A stretch of 7,691 bases of DNA from Caldifarciminota bacterium (GTDB lineage: Bacteria > Hydrothermota > Hydrothermia > B15-G9): the NCBI GenBank assembly GCA_027064565.1, contig JAMOPK010000339.1, positions 1 to 7,691 on the forward strand, written 5' to 3'. Positions within the stretch are counted from its first letter, which is position 1. Each line of letters opens with the position of its first letter. Below the pieces are notes generated by a model. The model had not been told where the DNA came from, did no database searches, and was given only the letters and a program-made list of their open reading frames with translations. Shown here one piece after another: positions 1 through 5,257 of this stretch. The position numbers were made by a program, and so were the translations under genes.

Positions 1-728
1 AGGTCACCCATCCCGGAAAGGCCGGCGAAAGTGACAGGCCGGGCGCCGAGGTGGATGCCGAGCCGCATGATTTCGGCCAGCCCACGGGTCAGGAGGGCGC
101 CTTTGGTGTTGGCGCCGAAACCGAGGCCATCGGATATGCCTGCGGCGATCGCCACGATGTTTTTCAGCGCACCGCCCAATTCCACACCGATCACGTCATC
201 CGAGGTATAGACCCTGAAAGTGGGGGAATGGAACAGCATTTGCACCTCCCGTGCGTAATCCTGATTTTCCGACGCCGCAACGACCGAAGTCGGCAGGCCC
301 CGTGCGACTTCCAGAGCGATGGATGGCCCGGAGATGACCGCAACCTCGACGTCGCCAAGCTCATCACGGATGACCTGACTCATCCGCATGCCGGTTTCAA
401 TCTCGATGCCTTTGGTGGCGGAAACGATCTTTTTTGGGAAACGCCCGACATCAGCGACCTTTCGGGCAACTTCACGCATGGCCTGAGAGGGGACAACGAA
501 AAGCAGAAGCTCGGCGCCATCAAGCGCTTCTGACATATCGGATGTGAACCGGATTTCGGGCGAGAGTTCGATACCGGGCAACCGTTGCGGATCGCTTCGG
601 TTGACCGAAAGAGAACGGGCTTTCTCCGGCCGCCTGACCCAGACCGTCACATGGTGGCCTTTGCCAGCGAGATGATTGGCCAGGGTCAGCCCCCAGCTGC
701 CTCCTCCTAAAACGCAGAACCTACTCAT
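1..728 (-). CDS. gpsA: NAD(P)+-dependent glycerol-3-phosphate dehydrogenase GpsA, C-terminus cut by window edge
   Basis: This cytoplasmic enzyme reduces dihydroxyacetone phosphate to sn-glycerol 3-phosphate, the backbone for phospholipids. The 242 codons visible from the ATG at 728 contain the Rossmann dinucleotide loop GGGSWG (residues 8-13), the ATKGIE segment (about 104-109), SGPS (133-136), and the substrate-binding/catalytic segment ELGGALKN with Lys189, followed by GLGFGANTKGALLTRG. The frame is still open at base 1 within the conserved GLSGMGD motif. About 90 residues of a usual 330-residue protein are therefore missing, purely from the window cut. The start overlaps the end of plsY by 8 bases (ATGAGTAG) and has no strong Shine-Dalgarno sequence, which suggests translation coupled to plsY. 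The product of GpsA is the acyl acceptor used by PlsY, so the pairing makes metabolic sense. Identification is secure from the motifs. Confidence 0.97.
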   Translation of the reverse strand, partial: MSRFCVLGGGSWGLTLANHLAGKGHHVTVWVRRPEKARSLSVNRSDPQRLPGIELSPEIRFTSDMSEALDGAELLLFVVPSQAMREVARKVADVGRFPKKIVSATKGIEIETGMRMSQVIRDELGDVEVAVISGPSIALEVARGLPTSVVAASENQDYAREVQMLFHSPTFRVYTSDDVIGVELGGALKNIVAIAAGISDGLGFGANTKGALLTRGLAEIMRLGIHLGARPVTFAGLSGMGD

Positions 729-1320
729 TTTCAGAATATTTCAGTTTGAACTTGGGCTCCTCTCCCCTGAGCAATCGGCGGATGTTAGACCTGTGCCTGA
801 ACACGACAAGCGCCCCGACGAGCACAGCAGCGACTTTCAAAACAGGGGTCGGCGCTGTAAGTCCACCGTGAATCGCAAACGCTATCGCTGCCAATATCGA
901 GCTGAGCGAGACAATTCTGGTGACGGCAAACACCAGCCCCCAGACCAGAAATGCCACACCGATGCTTGCGGGCAAAAGCACTATGAAACTCCCCAGCGAA
1001 GTGGCGACTCCCTTGCCGCCCTTAAACGACAGGAACGGGGTAAACGAATGGCCCACCACCGCCATCACTCCCGCCAGAACACCCAGATCCACGCCACCGT
1101 AACGCATGGCGATGTAGGTAGGGACGGCGCCCTTGAGCGCATCGAGCAGGCCGACGAGAAGGCCGATCCCTATGCCAGCCGCACGTGCCGCATTGGTGCC
1201 CCCGACGTTGCCGCTTCCGATCGTCCTGATGTCCTTGCCCGTTTTAAGCTTAACGAGGATGTAAGCAAACGGGATGCCACCCACCAGATAGGAACAGACT
1301 ATCGTGCAGATGTATTTCAT
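721..1320 (-). CDS. plsY: Acyl-phosphate:glycerol-3-phosphate acyltransferase PlsY
   Basis: This integral membrane enzyme transfers an acyl group from acyl-phosphate to the sn-1 position of glycerol 3-phosphate, making lysophosphatidate. The 199-residue length is normal for the family. All three family motifs are present: GSGNVGGTN (residues 35-43), GHSFTPFLSFKGGKGVAT (90-107) and HRSNIRRLLRGEEPK (176-190). Hydrophobic segments lie at about 3-22, 50-70, 78-92, 110-135 and 138-172, consistent with a multi-pass protein with the motifs on loops. The ATG at 1320 is chosen because GGAGGTGAG (minus strand, 1323-1331) sits just upstream at good spacing. The gene is first in an operon with gpsA, whose start codon lies inside its last codons. 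A candidate promoter lies 50-80 bases upstream. Confidence 0.97.
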   Translation of the reverse strand: MKYICTIVCSYLVGGIPFAYILVKLKTGKDIRTIGSGNVGGTNAARAAGIGIGLLVGLLDALKGAVPTYIAMRYGGVDLGVLAGVMAVVGHSFTPFLSFKGGKGVATSLGSFIVLLPASIGVAFLVWGLVFAVTRIVSLSSILAAIAFAIHGGLTAPTPVLKVAAVLVGALVVFRHRSNIRRLLRGEEPKFKLKYSENE

Positions 1321-1343
1321 GCCTCACCTCCATTCTGGAAACA

Positions 1344-1356
1344 GGCGAATTTCGCC
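1344..1356. repeat. 13-base palindrome GGCGAA-T-TTCGCC upstream of plsY
   Basis: Two 6-base arms are perfectly complementary around a single central base. The site lies 24-36 bases upstream of the plsY start, downstream of the candidate transcription start. It could be a repressor operator or may be chance. With a one-base centre it cannot form an RNA hairpin using all of its pairs. Confidence 0.35.
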
Positions 1357-1372
1357 CGAACTTGAAGGCATA

Positions 1373-1401
1373 ATTTTAACCAATTTCCACAAAACTTTCA
1401 C
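1373..1401 (-). promoter_or_regulatory. Candidate sigma70-type promoter for plsY-gpsA
   Basis: On the minus strand, GTGAAA (1396-1401, 4 of 6 to the -35 consensus) is followed after exactly 17 bases by TAAAAT (1373-1378, 5 of 6 to the -10 consensus). Transcription would start near 1366, giving a leader of about 45 bases that contains the palindrome at 1344-1356. The call rests on sequence match and position only. Confidence 0.4.
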
Positions 1402-1529
1402 AGACATGGACCCGATTTTCAGGTGAAAGAGTGGTGACACTCGCCATCAGCCGGTTCAGGCAATGTCGGGTCTTACTGCGGGGTAATACTTTCGAGCCTC
1501 ATTCAGCCTTTCCTATGATAACCACACAA

Positions 1530-1557
1530 TGCACAAAATTACATTAAGCCATAAAAT
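1530..1557 (+). promoter_or_regulatory. Candidate promoter for the TlpA-like redoxin gene
   Basis: TGCACA (1530-1535, 4 of 6) and TAAAAT (1552-1557, 5 of 6) are separated by 16 bases. This would give a leader of about 70 bases before the strong ribosome binding site at 1623-1630. The -35 match is weak, so this is only the best candidate in the spacer. Confidence 0.3.
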
Positions 1558-1634
1558 TTACAGGGGATTTTGAGAGAGATAGGACAAACGGGCGGTCGTC
1601 CCAATGGGGCTTTTGCAAAAACGGAGGTGATAAT

Positions 1635-2150
1635 ATGTTTATGCATCTGTTATTGGCCGGGATGATAATCTCACAGGCACACGGAGACTTTCCGCTTGTG
1701 AAGTTAAACGGCGACACAGTCTGGTTCTCAAGCTTCAAAGGAAAACCGCTTGTGGTGATCTTCTGGTCGCCATGGTGTCCTCACTGCCAGCATGAGTTGC
1801 CCGAAATCAACAAACTTTATGAGAAATACCACAAATCAGGAGTGAATTTCATAGGAATCACCAGAGCTGATAAATCCATCCTCGAAGATAACATCCGTAA
1901 ACACAACATCAAATACCCGGAATTCATCAATGCAATGGATGTCATCAATCAGCCGATATTCGGTGAGATACCCGGAGTGCCGACGACCTTCATATTCGAC
2001 AGCCAGGGAAACGTCTATTTCAAACAGATTGGATATGTCCCGTCCAGCGTCTTCGATGATAAACTGAACGAGTTATTGCAAAAGGAGAAGTCCCAGAGGA
2101 AAAAGGGGGTTTGGGGATTTTTGAAAGGGCTTTTTGGCGGATCCGATTGA
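1635..2150 (+). CDS. Exported TlpA/ResA-like thioredoxin-fold protein
   Basis: This is probably a thiol-disulfide reductase of the AhpC/TSA-Redoxin-TlpA group, acting outside the cytoplasmic membrane. Residues 1-17 form a short hydrophobic leader ending in AHG, a plausible signal-peptidase site. The thioredoxin fold follows: strand VVIFW, active site W47-C-P-H-C51, helix HELPEINKLYEKY, strand VNFIGITRA, and the cis-proline loop GVPTT (P116) before FIFDSQGNVYFKQIGY. The CPHC centre and intact cis-proline indicate a redox-active protein, not a degenerate one. The last 25 residues are unusual: a Lys/Gln stretch, then a Gly/aromatic tail (GVWGFLKGLFGGSD). The ATG at 1635 has GGAGGTGA at 1623-1630; the in-frame ATG at 1641 is less well spaced. 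It appears monocistronic, and its substrate cannot be told from the neighbours. Cytochrome c maturation or general periplasmic reduction are possible roles. Confidence 0.88.
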   Translation: MFMHLLLAGMIISQAHGDFPLVKLNGDTVWFSSFKGKPLVVIFWSPWCPHCQHELPEINKLYEKYHKSGVNFIGITRADKSILEDNIRKHNIKYPEFINAMDVINQPIFGEIPGVPTTFIFDSQGNVYFKQIGYVPSSVFDDKLNELLQKEKSQRKKGVWGFLKGLFGGSD

Positions 2151-2160
2151 ATTCAATGGA

Positions 2161-2195
2161 GATAAAAGAAAAGCGGCGGGGAGTTTCCCCGCCGC
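2161..2195 (-). terminator. Rho-independent terminator of groES-groEL
   Basis: A perfect 10-bp GC-rich stem (GCGGCGGGGA at 2173-2182 with TCCCCGCCGC at 2186-2195) closes a 3-base loop. Read on the minus strand it is followed directly by TTTTCTTTTATC (2172-2161), the expected U-rich tract, and lies 27 bases past the groEL stop. On the plus strand the hairpin has no U-tract. It may still slow polymerase leaving the redoxin gene, but its main direction is groEL. Confidence 0.85.
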
Positions 2196-2221
2196 AGTAG
2201 GTTTCCATTCATCAGATGCGT

Positions 2222-3859
2222 TTAGTAGAGTTCACCGGCTCCGCCCGGAACCTGAGGCTCTTTTTCCTTCTCTTTGATCTCAGTCACGAGAGCCTCTGTG
2301 GTCAGCAGGAGTCCGGCGATTGAAGCGGCATTCTGAATAGCGATGCGCTCGACCTTTGTCGGGTCAATCACGCCGGCCTCTAACATGTCAACGAACTCAC
2401 CGGTAAGTGCGTTGTAGCCGATGTTCGGATTTTCGGCCTCTTTCTCCTTGACTTTCTCGACGATGAGATAGCCGTTTTCGCCAGCGTTCTCGGCGATCCA
2501 GCGGAGCGGCTCAATCAGGGCCTTGCGGACGATCTGGGCGCCGATCTTCTGGTCACCGGAAAGCTCCTTCTCGAGCTCCTCGAGCTTCGGGATGCAGCGG
2601 ATGTAAGCTGTGCCGCCACCGGTGACGATGCCTTCCTCGACAGCGGCCTTGGTAGCATGGAGGGCGTCCTCGATCCTCGCCTTTTTCTCCTTCATCTCGG
2701 TCTCGGTGGGTGCACCGACATAAATCACAGCCACACCGCCGGCGAGTTTGGCAAGACGCTCCTGAAGTTTCTCACGGTCGTAATCGGATTTGGTCTCCTC
2801 GATCTGCTTGCGGATCTGCTCGATCCTCTTCTGGATATCCTCTTTGCTGCCGTAACCCTCAACGATGGTGGTGGTGTCCTTCTTGACGATAACCCTCTTG
2901 GCACGGCCGAGGTCGGAGAGCATGGCGTTCTCAAGTTTCATGCCGGCTTCCTCGGAGATCACACGGCCACCGGTGAGGATGGCGATGTCCTCGAGCATGG
3001 CCTTACGGCGCTCGCCGTAACCGGGCGCCTTCACAGCACAGGCCTGAAGCACGCCGCGGATCTTATTGACCACGAGGGTTGCAAGGGCTTCACCCTCGAC
3101 ATCCTCGGCGATCACAAGGATCGGCTTGCCCTGCTGAGCGACTTTCTCGAGAACGGGTAGAAGCTCGCGAATGTTGGATATCTTCTTATCGTGGATCAGG
3201 ATGAACGGTTCCTCAAGCACGCATTCCATCTTATCAGGGTTGGTGATGAAGTAGGGGGAGATGTAGCCGCGGTCGAACTGCATTCCTTCGACGACTTCCA
3301 CATAAGTCTCAATGCCCTTGGCCTCCTCGACAGTGATGACTCCGTCTTTGCCGACCTTGTCCATTGCTTCAGCGATTTTCTCGCCGATCTCGTGGTCGTT
3401 GTTAGCGGAGATAGCGGCGACCTGCTCGATCTCCTTGCGATCTTTGACCTCGCGGGACATCTCTTTGAGTGCCTCAACTACCTTATCGACGGCTTTATCG
3501 ATGCCGCGTTTCACCTCGGTCGGGTTAGCACCGGCGGTTACCATTTTGAGGCCTTCACGGAAAATGGCCTCTGCAAGCACTGTGGCCGTGGTGGTTCCAT
3601 CGCCGGCCACATCGGAGGTCTTTGAAGCGACCTCTTTCACAAGCTGAGCACCAAGGTTTTCAAAAGGATCAGGAAGTTCAATTTCTTTCGCAACTGTCAC
3701 TCCATCTTTTGTGACAGTTGGAGAACCCCATTTCTTTTCGAGAACAACATTACGCCCCGCAGGGCCAAGTGTGACTTTTACGGCCTTTGCAAGAGCCTCT
3801 ACACCTCTCAAAAGCGCCCTTCTGGCCTCATCATAGTATTTGATTTCTTTGGCAGCCAT
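2222..3859 (-). CDS. groEL: 60-kDa chaperonin GroEL
   Basis: This is the cytoplasmic chaperonin subunit that forms tetradecameric double rings and folds proteins in an ATP cycle with GroES. The 545-residue length is typical. The ATP-binding loop LGPAGRN (31-37), the DGTTT motif (87-91, with the Mg/ATP-ligating Asp87), the catalytic Asp398 in RIEDALHATKAAVEEG and the TGGGTA segment (413-418) are all present, so the ATPase should work. The apical domain (about 190-375) includes the usual hydrophobic peptide-binding region. The C-terminus is unusual: it ends in EPQVPGGAGELY and lacks the Gly-Gly-Met repeats that normally line the cavity floor. Start at 3859 is supported by AAGGAGG (minus strand, 3867-3873). 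It lies 17 bases downstream of groES in the same operon and is followed by a strong terminator. Confidence 0.99.
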   Translation of the reverse strand: MAAKEIKYYDEARRALLRGVEALAKAVKVTLGPAGRNVVLEKKWGSPTVTKDGVTVAKEIELPDPFENLGAQLVKEVASKTSDVAGDGTTTATVLAEAIFREGLKMVTAGANPTEVKRGIDKAVDKVVEALKEMSREVKDRKEIEQVAAISANNDHEIGEKIAEAMDKVGKDGVITVEEAKGIETYVEVVEGMQFDRGYISPYFITNPDKMECVLEEPFILIHDKKISNIRELLPVLEKVAQQGKPILVIAEDVEGEALATLVVNKIRGVLQACAVKAPGYGERRKAMLEDIAILTGGRVISEEAGMKLENAMLSDLGRAKRVIVKKDTTTIVEGYGSKEDIQKRIEQIRKQIEETKSDYDREKLQERLAKLAGGVAVIYVGAPTETEMKEKKARIEDALHATKAAVEEGIVTGGGTAYIRCIPKLEELEKELSGDQKIGAQIVRKALIEPLRWIAENAGENGYLIVEKVKEKEAENPNIGYNALTGEFVDMLEAGVIDPTKVERIAIQNAASIAGLLLTTEALVTEIKEKEKEPQVPGGAGELY

Positions 3860-3876
3860 TCCTTAACCTCCTTTTA

Positions 3877-4167
3877 TTATTCTTCGAGGATTGCGAGGAT
3901 GTCATCTTCCCTCATGATAAGATACTCCTCGCCATCGATCTTGACTTCACTGCCAGCGTATTTCGAGAAAATGACTTTATCGCCCACTTTCACTTCCATG
4001 GGAACCCGTTTCCCGTTTTCATCCAGACGACCCGGCCCGACAGCAATGACCTCACCCTTCTGAGGTTTTTCTTTTGCTGTGTCAGGGATGATGATTCCAC
4101 CTTTGCGCACCTCTTCCTGCTCTATACGCTTGACGAGAACTCTATCTGCAAGCGGTTTGACTTTCAT
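3877..4167 (-). CDS. groES: 10-kDa co-chaperonin GroES
   Basis: This heptameric lid binds GroEL rings and encloses the substrate chamber. The 96-residue length is normal. The opening PLADRVLVKR, the mobile loop with the GroEL-binding hydrophobic triad (GGIIIP, residues 23-28), the roof segment GPGRLDENGKRVPMEVKVGDKV and the C-terminal EYLIMREDDILAILEE match the family throughout. The ATG at 4167 follows AAAGGAGG (minus strand, 4175-4182). It is the first gene of the groES-groEL operon and is transcribed away from the lipoprotein gene at 4636. Confidence 0.99.
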   Translation of the reverse strand: MKVKPLADRVLVKRIEQEEVRKGGIIIPDTAKEKPQKGEVIAVGPGRLDENGKRVPMEVKVGDKVIFSKYAGSEVKIDGEEYLIMREDDILAILEE

Positions 4168-4211
4168 CCTTGCACCTCCTTTTGTAGGATTCAGTTTCTC
4201 AGATATTTTCT

Positions 4212-4227
4212 AAAAGTTGAAAAGTTG
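4212..4227. repeat. 8-bp tandem repeat in the groES leader
   Basis: AAAAGTTG occurs twice with no gap (4212-4219 and 4220-4227). In the groES direction it reads CAACTTTT twice and would sit at or next to the transcription start predicted from the -10 at 4235-4240. Its function is unknown and it may be chance. Confidence 0.5.
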
Positions 4228-4234
4228 GATTATT

Positions 4235-4263
4235 TAATTACCAATTAGTGACACCCCTGTCAA
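4235..4263 (-). promoter_or_regulatory. Candidate promoter and overlapping inverted repeat upstream of groES
   Basis: On the minus strand a perfect -35 box TTGACA (4258-4263) is followed after 17 bases by TAATTA (4235-4240), a poor -10 box. AT-rich alternatives lie a few bases further downstream. The -35 overlaps an inverted repeat TGACA-GGGG-TGTCA (4249-4262). That placement would suit a repressor, but it is not the CIRCE sequence bound by HrcA, and I do not see a convincing heat-shock sigma -10 (CCCCAT-like) element. Confidence 0.45.
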
Positions 4264-4429
4264 GGCTGAGAGGCTGCATGAATTCACTGGAACTCATGTC
4301 GACTGCACGGTGAAAAGTGGGATTTAGGGCTGATGACTTAATGGACAGAGGGAACACGTGTCTGTATCCTGAGCGTGGCATCCGTGATGGAAGACGTGCA
4401 TAATGAAACCCTAACGCTGGATAACGGTC

Positions 4430-4445
4430 AGGATAAGTTTATCCT
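4430..4445. promoter_or_regulatory. Candidate operator, palindrome with two-base centre
   Basis: AGGATAAGTTTATCCT consists of two perfect 7-base arms around GT. Its last base is the first of a -10-like TAAAAT (4445-4450) that points towards the lipoprotein gene, although no good -35 box is found at 16-18 bases. The size and symmetry are typical of a dimeric transcription factor site. The factor is unknown. Confidence 0.4.
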
Positions 4446-4461
4446 AAAATGTGTTATGCCT

Positions 4462-4495
4462 TTCGCTATCAAAAGGGCCTGTCAAGAGTAGCGAA
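4462..4495 (+). other. Inverted repeat, possible leader stem-loop
   Basis: Arms TTCGCTA (4462-4468) and TAGCGAA (4489-4495) are perfectly complementary and enclose 20 bases. If transcription starts near 4457 this would fold at the very 5' end of the leader of the two-gene operon. No U-tract follows, so it is not a terminator. A protein-binding site is an equal possibility. Confidence 0.35.
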
Positions 4496-4620
4496 TGAAG
4501 ATTATTCGGATATGGGACACAATGGATTTTCCGGGGCAATTTGTCCGATGGACTTTACATGGCTATGGCGAAATGTAGGGGCAGCTCGATGTTACCCAAA
4601 ATCTTTCACAAAAAGGCAAA

Positions 4621-4630
4621 GGGGAGGTGA
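4621..4630 (+). promoter_or_regulatory. Ribosome binding site that sets the lipoprotein start
   Basis: GGGGAGGTGA provides an extended Shine-Dalgarno match. Its own GTG (4627-4629) is in frame with the gene, but it lies inside the ribosome binding site. The ATG at 4636 is spaced 8 bases from GGAGG and is the likelier start. Confidence 0.75.
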
Positions 4631-4635
4631 AAGCA

Positions 4636-5253
4636 ATGAAAAAATTAACTATCTGGTTAACATTCGGACTGGCCGCTCTGACCCTCATGGCAGAGTCATT
4701 GTTGGCGTGTGACATAACCGTTAGCCCTGAGAAAAGCAGTGTGCTTGTGGGAGACACCGTGAAGGTCCTCGTGCATGTCCACCTGACCCACAGGAAATGT
4801 GTCCTTCCGATCGAGGAAACGGAAGTCGAAGTTACAAATGGCAAAGTGCTTTCCCACACACCATGGAAAAAGACCGCAAGGATGGATCGCGAGAGCATCT
4901 ACACGGTGGTATTCTACAAATCCGGCAAAAACAGAATCCTCGTCACAAGGGAATGCTCAAGGGAAGGCCTATCCGAAGGCATGAACTACGTCAATGTCAC
5001 TTACACACGCAAAAGGGCCATTGAATGGAGCAGAAAGCTCCTCAAAGAAATCTCGGAAGGCAAGCGGGTAAAAACCAATTCCGAGCTTCTTAAGGACGTG
5101 ATTTCATGGATCGAAAGCCAGAAAAATGCCGATGAGGAGCTGAAAAAGGCTGCTCTCCTGATGAACAAAGTTGTTGAGGCGGCGGGCAAAAGCGTTTCTC
5201 TTGCGAAAAACAGAGCCAGAGAGGCCTTGAACCAGAGTCCGTTCAAGGAGTGA
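4636..5253 (+). CDS. Exported, probable lipoprotein with HxHxxHxxC motif and helical tail
   Basis: The function is unknown. The 205-residue product begins MKK, has a hydrophobic segment (4-24) and reaches LLAC at residues 22-25, a fair lipobox with Cys25 as the lipidated residue. A glutamate at position 20 is odd for a signal peptide, so ordinary cleavage or a membrane anchor remain possible. Residues 26-125 alternate in a beta pattern (VLVGDTVKVLVHVHL, EVEVTNGKVL, YTVVFYKSGKNRILVTREC), suggesting an Ig-like sandwich. H47, H49, H52, C55 and C107 are candidate metal ligands, or C55-C107 could be a disulfide. Residues 126-205 are charged and helical, perhaps a coiled coil. The polyferredoxin gene begins 4 bases after its stop, so the two are surely cotranscribed and may work together. 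It has no resemblance to a solute-binding protein or a cytochrome (no CxxCH). Confidence 0.75.
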   Translation: MKKLTIWLTFGLAALTLMAESLLACDITVSPEKSSVLVGDTVKVLVHVHLTHRKCVLPIEETEVEVTNGKVLSHTPWKKTARMDRESIYTVVFYKSGKNRILVTRECSREGLSEGMNYVNVTYTRKRAIEWSRKLLKEISEGKRVKTNSELLKDVISWIESQKNADEELKKAALLMNKVVEAAGKSVSLAKNRAREALNQSPFKE

Positions 5254-5257
5254 GGCC

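Larger units (their letters stand above)
1321..1634. other. Divergent intergenic region between plsY and the redoxin gene
   Basis: This 314-base spacer separates two divergently read genes. I see no credible coding frame in it. It holds the two Shine-Dalgarno sites at its edges, a candidate promoter for each direction, a 13-base odd palindrome near plsY, and a small hairpin (GAGTG-GTGA-CACTC, 1429-1442) of no evident role. The middle part, about 1443-1525, shows nothing I can interpret. Confidence 0.6.
4168..4635. other. Divergent intergenic region between groES and the lipoprotein gene
   Basis: This 468-base non-coding spacer is long for so compact a window. The groES side holds the ribosome binding site, the tandem repeat and the promoter with its inverted repeat. 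The stretch 4264-4429 shows nothing convincing, apart from an 8-base palindrome ACACGTGT at 4354-4361. The side facing the lipoprotein gene has two perfect inverted repeats (4430-4445 and 4462-4495), a -10-like TAAAAT between them, and a leader of up to about 180 bases. I do not recognise a known riboswitch class in it. Confidence 0.6.

Noticed and set aside
51..533. 160-residue plus-strand open frame over gpsA
   Set aside because: It is antisense to a clear gpsA, and its product has no recognisable motif.
676..1365. 229-residue plus-strand open frame over plsY
   Set aside because: Its product is rich in Arg, His and Asp without domain features, and it opposes a clear plsY with all family motifs.
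1429..1442. Hairpin GAGTG-GTGA-CACTC as a regulatory or terminator element
   Set aside because: Only five pairs, no U-tract, and no relation to a gene end or a start.
2657..3625. Two long plus-strand open frames antisense to groEL (2657-3160 and 3191-3625)
   Set aside because: They lie wholly inside an unmistakable groEL and mirror its codon bias. They have no ribosome binding site and their products are low-complexity.
4168..4450. CIRCE (HrcA) operator upstream of groES
   Set aside because: No TTAGCACTC-N9-GAGTGCTAA or close variant is present; the local inverted repeat has different arms and a 4-base centre.
4627..4635. GTG start three codons upstream of the lipoprotein ATG
   Set aside because: The GTG is part of the Shine-Dalgarno sequence itself, so the ATG at 4636 is properly spaced and preferred.
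4449..4712. 87-residue open frame in the spacer before the lipoprotein gene
   Set aside because: No Shine-Dalgarno sequence precedes it, it runs into the lipoprotein gene in another frame, and the product shows no motif or leader.
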